Of a DNA stretch of 64,000 nt, positions 25,722-37,600 are shown in pieces. Source of the DNA: Dillenia suffruticosa (lineage: Eukaryota; Streptophyta; Magnoliopsida; Dilleniales; Dilleniaceae). The notes below the pieces were generated by a model, which saw only the letters and a list, made by a program, of their open reading frames with translations, was not told the DNA's origin and ran no database searches. The stretch's first letter is position 1. Each line of letters begins with the position of its first letter. The translations under genes and the position numbers were made by a program. Where the stretch lies: NCBI GenBank assembly GCA_033439265.1, contig JAVTVX010000017.1, positions 9,198,001 through 9,262,000 of the forward strand, written 5' to 3'.

Positions 25722-25771
25722 CTATCTAGATTTAGATTTGAATTTGAAATTCGAACTCGGACAAAAGAAAA

Positions 25772-25781
25772 TCCAACGGCA
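25772..25781 (+). promoter_or_regulatory. MSA-like mitotic element 2
   Basis: TCCAACGGCA is a near-consensus MSA site (TCYAACGGYY). It lies 50 nt downstream of the first AACGG core and just before the presumed transcription start. MSA elements drive KNOLLE and related cytokinesis genes. Confidence 0.5.
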
Positions 25782-25802
25782 TCTAAAATCATAAATTGAG
25801 CG

Positions 25803-25825
25803 CTCTCTCTCTCTCTCTCTCTCTA
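25803..25825. repeat. (CT)n microsatellite in the syntaxin 5' leader
   Basis: A CT run in the probable 5' untranslated leader. Confidence 0.85.
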
Positions 25826-26033
25826 AAACCCCCTCATCTCTCACTTTTTATTTGCATTTCAAGTTTCTCTCTCTCCCCAATTGTTTTTTGATCTCTATAT
25901 TAGAGCATTCCTGTTGAATTGTTATGTAAAATTTCTCTGTTAAGATATACTTTTTTGTTTGGGAGAAATTCGATTCTTCAAAAAAAGAAAATCCAGATCT
26001 AGAAGAGGATTTTCACTTAAGACGAAATTCTTG

Positions 26034-26138
26034 GTATGTTGTTCAGCATTTAGATTCAAGCTCTGTTTGTCTTACCATTTTTTCTTGTACAATTCTGAAA
26101 TCTGTCGAGTCTTCTAAAATCTGAGAAGAATTTTACAG
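26034..26138 (+). other. Probable 5'-UTR intron of the syntaxin gene
   Basis: It starts at TTG|GTATGTTG and ends at TTTTACAG, 16 nt before the ATG. It is AT-rich like other plant introns. Inferred only from splice signals. Confidence 0.5.
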
Positions 26139-26154
26139 GTGGATCTCAGCAAAA

Positions 26155-27039
26155 ATGAATGATCTCATGACAAAATCGTTTCTTAGTTATGTCGATCTCA
26201 AGAAACAGGCCATGAAAGACCTGGAAGAACCTGACATAGAAATGGGGCAACTCAACCCTCAAGAAGAACAGGATCTTTCCCTATTCTTCGAAGAGGTCTC
26301 AGGAATCAAATCCGACATGAAAGAAATAACCAATCTCCTCCTGGATCTTCAAGACCTGAACGAACAATCAAAGTCGACTCTCAGCGCAAAAGTCCTCAGA
26401 GGCCTCAAAGACAGAATCAATTCAGACATGGTCAACATTCTTCGCAAGGCAAAGATGATCAAAGCAAAACTCGAATCTCTTGACAGATCAAACAAGGCAA
26501 ATCGGAGCATATCCAGTGCTTACAAAGAGGGCTCTCCAATTGATCGAACTCGCATGTCGGTGATAAACGGGTTGCGAGTAAAGTTGAGAGATATGATGAA
26601 TGATTTTCAGTCACTGAGAGAGCAAATTGAGAAAGATCACAAAGAGGCAATGAAAAGAAGGTACTATAATGCAACAGGAGAAGAACCCAGTGAGGAAATG
26701 GTGGAGAAGATGATATATGGGCAGTTGGAGATTGAAGGAGAGAGAGACTTTGTGAAGGAGACTAAGGAGAGAAATGAAGCTGTGAATGATATTCAGAAGA
26801 GCTTGACAGAGTTGCATCAGGTGTTTCTTGATATGGCCGTTATGGTTCAGACACAGGGTGAGAAAATGGAGACTATTGAGCAGAATGTGATTAGTGCTGG
26901 GGCTTATGTGAGTGATGGGACTAAAGAGCTTGTTAAGGCTAAGAAGTTGAAGGATCAAAGCAGGAAATGGGCTTGCTTGATTGGGGGTTTGGTGTTGGTT
27001 TTGTTGCTGATTTGCCTCATTTGGACCTTCTCTTCTTGA
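26155..27039 (+). CDS. SYP112: Qa-SNARE syntaxin, SYP112/KNOLLE type
   Basis: An intronless 294-residue ORF. It starts MNDLMTKSFLSYVDLKKQAM, the hallmark of the plant SYP11 syntaxins, which drive vesicle fusion at the plasma membrane or the forming cell plate. The order is an N-terminal Habc helical bundle (about 35-165), the linker ATGEEPSEEMVEKMI, a Qa SNARE helix (about 205-265) with zero-layer Gln234 in TQGEKM, and a C-terminal anchor of about 20 hydrophobic residues (272-291) ending in TFSS. Full length matches the family. LLLDLQDLNE, LRGLKDR and the linker favour SYP112 over KNOLLE (SYP111). MSA-like promoter elements fit mitotic expression. Nothing in it looks broken. Confidence 0.93.
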   Translation: MNDLMTKSFLSYVDLKKQAMKDLEEPDIEMGQLNPQEEQDLSLFFEEVSGIKSDMKEITNLLLDLQDLNEQSKSTLSAKVLRGLKDRINSDMVNILRKAKMIKAKLESLDRSNKANRSISSAYKEGSPIDRTRMSVINGLRVKLRDMMNDFQSLREQIEKDHKEAMKRRYYNATGEEPSEEMVEKMIYGQLEIEGERDFVKETKERNEAVNDIQKSLTELHQVFLDMAVMVQTQGEKMETIEQNVISAGAYVSDGTKELVKAKKLKDQSRKWACLIGGLVLVLLLICLIWTFSS

Positions 27040-28400
27040 GAATTTTTGTGGGTATTGGTTGGGTTCTAAGGATATTGGCTATGGGGTTTCACAAGATTCA
27101 GTTAGATGATATCTTTTCATCCTCCATTGTGTTAGATGAAGCAAGAGTTCTTGAGCATCTCATGGTCAATAGGCATGTTTCTGGTTTTCTGTCTGTGCTC
27201 TTTTTCCCCTTTTTGTTTCATATAATCAATGTCCTGTAATTGGCTTTGTGTGGAATACGGTTCATCAATGAATGCTATTGATTTCAATCGTTCTCTTTGA
27301 GAATTCTTCTCTTCTATGCCTTTTTTGCACGGATACAAGTTTCATTGGGACTAATTTGTGTTTTTGCAACTCCTTGATTGCCCAGCTAAATATTTGTAAT
27401 ATTCTGAAATGGTGTTTAGAGGAATGGTCCTACTAACTCCAATTAATTATGAAATGGGACATGCTAATGGTACTGGTAGCTTTGCTCCAATCACAATTAC
27501 GAGACCAGGAGGGAACAAAACAGAATGAATTAAGTTAAACCTTCTTGGGTTCAGTGGCCAAGGGGTCACTGTGTGATTGTTTTGATTCATTAATCGGAAG
27601 CAACCAGCTCCTCAACAGCCAGAGCAAAAGTAACCTCCAAACAGAATTGACAAAAAAACCCCCTCTGAATGACTGATATACAATTGATGAAAAAAATAGT
27701 TAGGTTGACAAAGAAATTAATAATATTAGGCGCTAAAAATAATTAAAGTTTGAGAATAGGACCTTTTGATATAAAAGGTAAAAAAAAATTGTAAGGATAA
27801 GGTATTTATTAATAAAGTAAAGTTTACTTGTACAACAAAATAATAATAATAATAATAAATAAATAAATAAAGTATTCGATGCATAATGAACCAATTGATC
27901 CATCGACTTAAATTTGATTTGTTCATAAACAAGTGACTTAATTAGTTTTATTAAGGTTGTTTTACCAAATGTATTAGCTTAATCACCACTAAATTTGCTT
28001 GGTTGAATATTATATAGCAAGCATCGTGTTTAGGGAAAAAGAAAAAAAAATTACTGATCTCTTACGTGGGATTAGAATTTTAAGATCAATATTTATTTGT
28101 ATTTTTATTTTTTATTTAATTGTAATTTTATGAGTCTAATAAAATGTTCATTGACCCATGGCTCAAAAAGTTCATTTAAGGCCAACATATATTGTAAATT
28201 AAAAGAAAATCTATATACTAAGACAAGTTTAATGATTATTTATATAATAAATTAGTAATAATATGGTAAAAATATTTTTTATTTAGTTAATTGTATTGAC
28301 GTGATTTATTTTGTGTGTGTATGTATATATATCTTAATATTTATAAATTTGCCAACAAGCTTTAAACGCTTTTGAAGTTACTAGGAGGTGTACATCGCGC
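27040..28400. other. 3' flank of the syntaxin gene and AT-rich spacer
   Basis: It contains the syntaxin 3' UTR (T-rich, to about 27300), an (AAT)n run near 27838-27870 and AT-rich DNA with no gene seen. Confidence 0.5.
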
Positions 28401-29205
28401 ATTGCGTGGTATAGAGTTTTGATTTTGGCTACAAATTGAAGGGAGTTGTCAGTGTGGTTTAGTAAAATTCGTATCAGTTTCAGTTTTGATTTTGACTGTA
28501 AATTGAAAGGCTAAATTTTGTAAAACTTCTGAATGGTAACCCATCAAAATCATATAATAAGAATTTTATTTTTTTATTTGTAAAACCTTTTAAAATATGA
28601 ATTTTAGTATTAATATTTTAATACATTAAATATTAATACTTCATATTTTAAAATAAAATATTATATATTGTAAATATTTAATTCTTACAATATTAATATT
28701 TTTTAGTATTAATACTAATTTGTAATATTAAAAATTAGTATTTTAATAATTTATATATTAAATATTAAATATATTTTGTATATATTCAAATTGTTGATTA
28801 CTTATAATATTAAATCAAAATTAAAAATTTTATAAAATATTAAATTAAATATTAAATTATCTTAGTAGTTCTGTACTTGGCAGAACAACCTTAATAGTTG
28901 TGTAGAACCATCAGGTGGTTCTACACTTTGCAGAACTAAATATTAAATATTTTTTATATATATTCAAATTGTTAATTACTTGTAATATTAAATTAAAATT
29001 AAAATTTTTATAAAATATTAAATTGAATGTTATATGACCTTGGTAGTTCTGTATTTGGTTAGTAGTTGTGCAGAACCATCAGGTTGTTCTGCACTTTATA
29101 GAACTACATGGGTAGTTCTGCATTTCGCAGAATGATTACTGTGATTCTGCACTTCACAGAACAATTCTTGTGATTCTGCATTTCGCAAAACTATATGGAT
29201 GATTC

Positions 29206-29235
29206 TGCACTTCGCAGAACTACTTGCGAAGTGCA
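29206..29235. repeat. Perfect 11-bp inverted repeat
   Basis: TGCACTTCGCA and TGCGAAGTGCA are separated by 8 nt. It is the most perfect hairpin I found in the dyad domain. Confidence 0.85.
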
Positions 29236-29538
29236 AAACTATCATTAAATCAAAATATCTGTAAAATAATCTTTTTAGTATTTTTAAAATTATAGTTTTT
29301 ATAATATCATAACATTAAATCAAAATATTTTTATATATGCATTAAAAATTTTGCATAATATTAAAATAAAAATACTGATCGTCACCATACTTGAAATTTT
29401 TTGGAAATTTAAAAAAATTCAAGATCAATATATTTATATTATCATTTTGAAATCGAATTTGTGTTTTTCATAATAATGTGGTTTTATTAAAAAAAATAGA
29501 AATTTTTTTTTCATGCAATCCAGATCGAAAGAAAAACA

Positions 29539-29607
29539 ATGAGTGTAGATATTTTATCAACCAAAGTATATAGCTTTATCGACGCTTGGGTGATTTCATA
29601 CTTGATG
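29539..29607 (+). other. Conserved 23-codon ORF ending at a splice-donor-like site (unit 1)
   Basis: It reads MSVDILSTKVYSFIDAWVIS then YLM and is followed at once by GTAAGT. The same frame and the same donor position occur at 30835-30903. Of the 23 codons, several changes between the copies are synonymous or conservative. It may be a duplicated first exon; no downstream exon was identified. Confidence 0.35.
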
Positions 29608-30834
29608 GTAAGTTTTTTTAATTTTTAATTTTTTTTTTAGTTTTTCTTTAATGACTTCATATATTGTGATTTTGATAAAATAATATTTATTTAAGATAAT
29701 AGAAATATCAGGTAAAAAATTTTGAAAATATTTTTGATTAAAAAAATTAAAAGTATCGTACTATAATACTATACAAAAATAATAATAATTTGATTAAAAA
29801 AATTTATGATTATATTAAAAATATATAAAAGATTTGTAATGCCTTCGTTGACAGAATTCTTTTTTTTCAGAGGCTAAATTTTGTAAAGTTTTTTAATGGC
29901 AAACCATCAAATCATATAATAAGAATTTTTTTAAATTTTGCTAATTATAAAACGTTTTAATATATAAATTTTAGCATTAATATTTTAATATATTAAATAT
30001 TAATACATTATGTTTTTAAATAAATTTTACATATTTTAAATATTTAATTCTTATAACATTAATATTTTTTTAGTATTAATACTGATTTATAATATTAAAA
30101 TTAGTATTTAATAATTTATATATTAAATATTATATTATATATATATATATTCAAATTGTTGATTACTTATAATATTAAATCAAAATTAAAAATTTTATAA
30201 AATATTAAATTGAATATTAAATTAATTTGATAGTTTTGTAATTGGCAGAACTATCTTGGTAGTTATGCAGAATCATCGGGTGGTTCAGTACTTTCCAGAG
30301 CGACATGGATAGTTCTGCATTTCGCAGAACGATCCTTGCTACTCTGCCCTTCGCAAAACTATATGGTCAGTTCTGCACTTTGCAGAACGATCCTTGTTGT
30401 TCTGCCCATTGCAGAATTGTATGGTCAGTTTAGCATTTTGCAGAACCAACCTGATAATTCTACACTTTGCAGAACTGCATGAGTAATGCACCTCGTTGGT
30501 AGTTCTGTCAATTTTAGTGTCTATATTTTTTTATCTAAAAATATATGTAAACTAATTTTTTTTAATATTTTTGAAATTATAAATTTTCTAATATCATAAC
30601 ATTAAATCAAAATATTTTTATATATGCACTAAAAAATTTTCATAACATTAAAATAAAAATACCGATCATTATCATATTTAAAATTTTTTCAAAATTAAAA
30701 AAAAAATTCAAAATTAATATATTTATATTATCATTTTGAAATTGAATTTGTGTTTTTTCATAATAATGTGGTTTAGTTAAAAATAAAATAAAAACTATTT
30801 TATTTTTCATGCAATCCAGAAGGGAAGAAAAACA

Positions 30835-30903
30835 ATGAGTATGGATATTTCGTCAATCAAAATATACAGCTTCATCGACACAAGGGTGACTTCATACTTG
30901 ATG
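30835..30903 (+). other. Conserved 23-codon ORF ending at a splice-donor-like site (unit 2)
   Basis: It reads MSMDISSIKIYSFIDTRVTS then YLM followed by GTGAGT. The upstream CATGCAATCCAGA and AAGAAAAACA blocks are also shared with unit 1. Confidence 0.35.
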
Positions 30904-33900
30904 GTGAGTTTTTTTTTTTTTTTTTTTTTAGTTTTTCTTTAGTGAAATCATATATTGTGAGTTTGATAAAATAATATTTATTTAAAACTATAGAAATATC
31001 AAGTAAAAAAACTTAAAAATATTTTTTGATTAAAAAAATTAAAAGTATCATATTATAATACTAAGCAAATTAAATAATAATTTGATTAAAAAATTTTATG
31101 ATTGTATTAAAAATATCTAAAATATTTGTAATGCCTTTTTCGACAAATTTTTTTTTTTGAGGGTCTAAATTTTGTAAAGTTTCTAAATGACAATTCACCA
31201 AGATCATTTAATAAGAATTTTTTAAATTTGACTAATCATAAAACTTTTTAATATATAAATTTTAGCATAAATATTTTATTATATTAAATATTAATATATC
31301 AAGTTTTAAAATAAAATATTACATATTTTAAATATTTAATTCATACAACATTAATATTTTTTTGTATGGATACTGATTTGTAATATTAAAAATTATTATT
31401 TAATAATTTATATATTAAATATTAAATATTTTTTATATATATTCAAATTGTTGATTATTTGTAATACAAAATCAAAATTAAAAATTTTATAAAATATTAA
31501 ATTGAATATTAAATTACTTTGTAGTTGGCGAAACTATCTTGGTAGTTGTGCAGAACCACCTTGACGGTTCTGTACTTTGCAGAACTACATGCGTAGTTCT
31601 GCACTTCGCAAAACCATTCTTATGACTCTGCACTTCGCAAAGCCATTCTTATGGCTCTGCACTTTGCAAAACTACATTGATAGTTCTGCACTTCGCTGGT
31701 AGTTCCGTTAATTTTAGTGTCTTTATTTTCTTAATCTAAAAATATCTGTAAATATCTGAAAATTTTATAATTGAATTAAAAATATATAAAATATTTGTAA
31801 TGTCTTTGTCGACGAAATTTTTATATATACAAAAATTCTTTCGATATTTTTAGTATTTTTAATATAACCGTAAAATTATTTTAAATATGAATTTTTTAAA
31901 TATTAAAATATTTTCAACTATTTTTTAACTTCATATTTTTATAATTATAATTTTTATAAATTGTAATTCTACCATACACATATTTTAAATATTTAAATAT
32001 TCATTTAACATTAAATATATTAAATTAAAATAAAAAACATATTATTATAATATTAATATCTTTGTAAAATTTAAAAAATATAAACATTAATTTGTAATTA
32101 TAATATTTAATAATTTAAGTTGAAAAAATGTAAGAATTTTTTTGTTGAAAAAAATACAATATTTTTTTAATGCAAAAAGTGATTGCACTCGGTTTTGAAC
32201 ATGAGACGTACTTTGATTGATCTGCACTATACGCACAGAACAATGAAATTCTGCTCGTGCAGAATGAACTTCTGCGTTGCAGAACTTGGTTCTGCATGAC
32301 TGCAGAGCCGCAAAATTATGTGGTTCTATAGTGCACTATACAGAACTTAATTCTGTAATACACTATATCTATTGTTTTTCCTTTTTCATTCTTATTTGTT
32401 TAAATTCGATCCAAATATCCTAAATTAAAATAAAAAAATATTTGCATAATATTAATATATGTGTAAAATCTAAAATATAGAAAAAATGAATGTTCTGAGG
32501 AGATGAATTATAAAAAAATATCTAAAATATTTATAATGTCTTCGTAGATGAATTATTTTTTTTAGAGGGGTTAAATTATAATATTTTGAGTTCTGCATTG
32601 CACAACATGTAGAACTTAGTTTTTTCACCACTTTCAATTTTTTTTTACTTTTCAATTTAATACAATTTAACATGTAAAGTAAGTTAATAAATTAATAGTT
32701 ACATGTATGTTGATAATGTTTTTAACATGTCACTGTTATAATAATATTTTTTTATCTTTATAAATTACTTTGAGCAGAAAAAATAAAAGTCCTGCGCTAT
32801 GCCTATGACACACATATTAATATTTGATAACACAAAAAATATAAAATCACCAAACACTATTCCATTTGATAGAATCTTTTTTTTTAAATAAAAATAGTTT
32901 TATCATATCATAAGAGACAAAATATTCCAAATATATTTTTATACATGTTATAATAAAAGGGGAAAAAAAAAAGAAAAGCTCACTACGCAATACTATGAGA
33001 TCATGCTAGTTATACAAATCACAGTTAATTTTGTGTTACGAACTATGGAATTATCAAAGCGTATTATGTTAGTTCTATGCATGTAACTTTTTTCTTAAAT
33101 TTAATGAATTATAATTTCTAAAATGATATACATTAAATCTTTTTTTTTTGTAATTTTAGAAGCAACTGTCTTTCTATCCCATAAAGGTTTTGATATCTTA
33201 AAAATGTAATTCTTCCAATAAATTTTTAATTATCAATTGAATTTTTTCACTATTTTGTTATTATGTTCGGCCGTTTTGTGTACCAAATAGAGTCACAACT
33301 TTCAAAATTTGACGAACTTCTCTTTATTTCCATTAAATATGCAATTAATAATAACTTTTTTTATTATTTATGACATATTTTTACTATATTTTTCTAAATT
33401 TTGTAATTGATAGAGGTTATAACGCACAACAATATGCTTGCAATTGAAGCCAAGTAAATGGCACTTCGCAAGTTGGATTATTGGGCACATGTCATACAAT
33501 AAACAATAGACTTTGATGGCTTTGCATGAGCTCTATACATCTTTAATAGTTCTGCACAAGATCCCTGCTAACAGATATGAGTACGTCTATATCATTTCCA
33601 GAAGCGATCGATCTACGGCTTAGGGACAGACCATATCCTATTATTTTCTTGTTAGATAAAAAAGCAATTACATGAAAGAGAAAATTAGAGATGGATCTTG
33701 AGACAAGATTGGAGAAGAAGGCCAACCACAAATTGAAAAGAAAAATATAAAAAAAATATTAGTTGCACAAATTAAATATTCTCAAGAGCTAAAAACATAA
33801 AGATTTGAGATTGAACACTATGAGATTGAATCTAGAACGCAAACATTTAAGGATCATTCAGTGCTCAAGAAAATATAAAAATATTTTAGTTAGGCAAATT

Positions 33901-34699
33901 TGAAATTTGCCAGCACAGATGCATACCGCGTAATTTTTTTTCCAAAAAGTGCAATATTTTTTTGTTGCAAGAAGTGTAATATTTTGTTATTGTAAAAAGT
34001 GATTGTACTCATATTTGAATATGAGACACACTTTACAGAATTATATAATTCTACACTATACTTACAGAACTATACAGTTCTGCATGTGTAGAACATCAAT
34101 GTAAAAATATTTTTTTAATATAAAAAGTTTGTAAATTATTTTTTAGTTAGTATTTTTAAAATTATAATTTTTCTAATATCATAATATTAAATTAAAGTAC
34201 TTTTTATATATGCAAAAAAAAAATCGCATACTTTTAGTATTTTTAATATAATTGTAAAATTATTTCGATTATGACTATTTTAATATAGAAATATTTCCAA
34301 AGATTTTTTAATTAATACTTTTATTATTATAATTTTTATAATATTGTAATATTTTCTCTAACTATCATTTATTTCAAATATTTTTTATATTTATAATATA
34401 ATCATTAAATTTTTAATCTAAAAATAAAAAAAAATTGAACAAAAATGATGTAAGTTCTGCGCAGTGCAAAACCACATCGTTCTGCACTACGCAGAACTAT
34501 ATGGTTCTACACTTTGTGGTTCTGCGTAGTGCAGAACCATATCATTCTACACTTTGTGATTTTGCGCAGTGCAGAACCACGTCATTCTGCACTTTGTGGT
34601 TCCGCACAATACAAAACCATGTCGTTCTGTACTTTGTGGTTCTGTACAGTACAGAGCCACATCGTTCTGCCTTGTGCAGAACCATCTGGTTCTATACAG

Positions 34700-37600
34700 T
34701 GTAGAACTACTTTTTTTTAACAGAACTAATTTCTTTTAAAATATAGCCAACAATGTATCTAATTACAAAACCACATAAATACTTTTTTTTTAACACACCA
34801 AACTTCATAACTATTCTTTTTAAACAGAACCACTTTTTTTAATAGCAATACAAAATTACTTTTTTTTTAACATAACTAATTACAGAACTTATTTTTTCTT
34901 GTAAAACTACTTTTGAACTATTTTTTTAGCAGAACTTTTTTTTAATGGCAATACATAACTACTTTTTTTTTGTAGTAGAACTACTTTTTTTTAACATATC
35001 TAACCACAGAACCATTTTTTTTAGCAAACTACTTTTTTTTTTTAAACGGCATAACAGAATTATTTTTTTTAACAGAACTACTTTATTTTTTTTAACACAA
35101 CTAACTACGAAATTATTTTTTTTTTGGCAAAACCACTTTCTTTTAGAAGAATAATGTAGTTTTGCATGGTACAGAACCATATGGTTCTTTTAGCATAACT
35201 ATTCTGAACTATTTTTTAGTAGAATTACTTTTTTTTAGCAAAAAAATACAGTTTTGCATGATGCAAAACCATGTTGCTCTGCATCGAGCAGAACCACATG
35301 GTTCTACGTGATGCAGAACCATACCGTTTTGTGTTGTGCAGAACTGCATGGTTCTTTTAGCAAAATTACTTTTGAACAATTTTTTTTAACATAACTATTT
35401 TCTTTTTTTTTTAATGGCATTACATAATAACATACCTAATTACATAATTATTTTTTTTAGTATACTACTTTTTTTTAACAGTATCACAGAATCCCTTTTT
35501 TTCGTATCAGTCCTACTTTTTTTTGAACATATTTAACCACAAAACCACATAATTACACTTTTTTTTAAACATACCTAATCACAGAACTATACTCGAAATC
35601 AAACATGAGACGCACATTGATAGCTATGCACTATGCGTGTAGAACAATGAAATCCTGTCCGTACAGAACTTGATTCTGCACTGCAGAACTATGAGTTTTT
35701 TAATATAAAAAATTTATAAGTTTTTTATAACATTACAATTTTGTAATATTTTCCGTAAAAATTATGTATTTCAAATATTTTTGATATAATCATAAAATTT
35801 TTTAATTTAAAGATATAAAAAAATATGAAACAAATGAAATACAGTAAAAATGTTATGATATTATATAATATTATAATACTGTAAATTTTATAATTACAAA
35901 GATAAATTTCTGCACTGAGGAGCGCAGTACCACAACGTGTTAAACATCATACAAAAAACCACAGTAAAGAATAAAAGTAAGGGATATACCATAATACATC
36001 CACCGAAAAAGTAAAACATTTCAGATTTTTTTTTTGTTTATATTTTGACCTAACACTTTCAATTTTCTTTTTTATACTTTTCAATTTAATATTAATAAAT
36101 GTATTTATCACAAAATGATGCCATATCACCAGCACAATTTGAAGAGAGAAAAAAAAGTCATGCAGGCATATATGCCAATATTCAATAACCCCAAAAATAT
36201 AAAAATGCAAAATTTTATTAGATGAGATTTTTTTCATGAAAATGATTTTGTCATAATATCACAAAAAGTAAAGAAAATCGAAAATATATTTCTATACGTA
36301 TTATACCATGCTATACTATAGCGAAAAAAAAAGGTCAGTGTGACCAAACAGTCTTGTGTCGACAAAACTTGCTATTCTCGTCGACTAAAGTTGAGACTTT
36401 CATCGACGAGACATTCACCCTTCGTCAACGAAGAAGGGGTCAAGCATGCCAACCAAACCCAAAATATACCCAACCATTAAAAAAAACACAGAACCATATC
36501 GTTCTGTGTAGTGCAGAACCATGTCGTTCTGTACAGTATAGAACCGCATACAAAATTACTTCCATTCGTATCATGCAGAACATACCTAATGACTTCCTAT
36601 CATGTAACTTTTTATTTTTTTATAATTCCATTCTTATAGCAAAATTATTCCTTTCCTAGCATAAAGAACTAATTATTTTTTAATTGTTTTCTTGTAATAA
36701 CTCAATCATTCAGAACAGAACTACAATTTTTTTTTTTATAATAGCATTCTTGTAATAATACAATCATGCGAAACTACTTTTGAATATACATAACTATAAA
36801 ACTACTTTTCTTTTTAGCAAAACTACTTCCTTTCCTACCAGACTATTTTTTTTAATGGCATTACAAAACTTTTTTTTTGTAGCAGAACTATTTTTTTTGT
36901 TCGAACATACCTAACTACAAAAAGACAAAACTACTTTTTTTTTAACATATCTAACTACAGAACTACAGGATTTCTTTTTTTTAGCATAGCAATTTTTTTT
37001 TGTACATACCCAACTACATAACTATTTTTTTTTAACAAAACTACTTTTTTTTACCAGAACAATGTAGTTCTACATGATACAGAACTATTTTTGTAGCATA
37101 ACTATTTTAATGGCATCACAAAACTATTTTTTTTAGAAGAACTACTTTATTTTTTTTTTAATATATCTAACTACAGAACTTTTTTTTTAACATACCTAAC
37201 TACAAAACCATTTTTTTTAGCAGAACAATTTTTGTTCTGCGCGGCTTAGAACCATGTCATTCTGCGTTCGGCAGAACCACAATGTTCTGTGCGGTACGGA
37301 ACCATGTTGTTCTGTGTAACGTAGAACCATGTGATTCTTTTAGCAGAACTACTCTTGAATAATTTGTTTTTGGTAGAACTATTTTCTTTTTTTTAATGAC
37401 ATTACAAAACTACTTTTTTTTTATAGTAGAACTACCTTTTTTTTTTCCTGAATATACGTAACCACAGAGCCACTCTTTTTTTAGTAGAATACTTTTTTTT
37501 AACATATCTAACTATAAAGCCATAAAACTATTTTTTTTAACATAGCTAATTACAAAACTACAGAACTATTTTTTTTAACAGAATTAATTTTTTTTAAAAT

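Larger units (their letters stand above)
28506..31830. repeat. Three diverged tandem units of about 1.3 kb
   Basis: The phrase CTAAATTTTGTAAA followed by a run ending AATAAGAATTTT recurs at about 28510, 29873 and 31165, so the period is about 1.29-1.36 kb. Each unit then has TATTAAAT-rich DNA and a cluster of TTCTGC dyads. Units 1 and 2 also carry a conserved short ORF. Unit 3 is truncated and lacks it. Confidence 0.7.

Noticed and set aside
34435-34720. Overlapping plus-strand open frames with repetitive peptides (CTTQN, LHFVVL, SAEP)
   Set aside because: They are translations of the 25-bp dyad repeat in two frames; the period, not coding selection, keeps them open.
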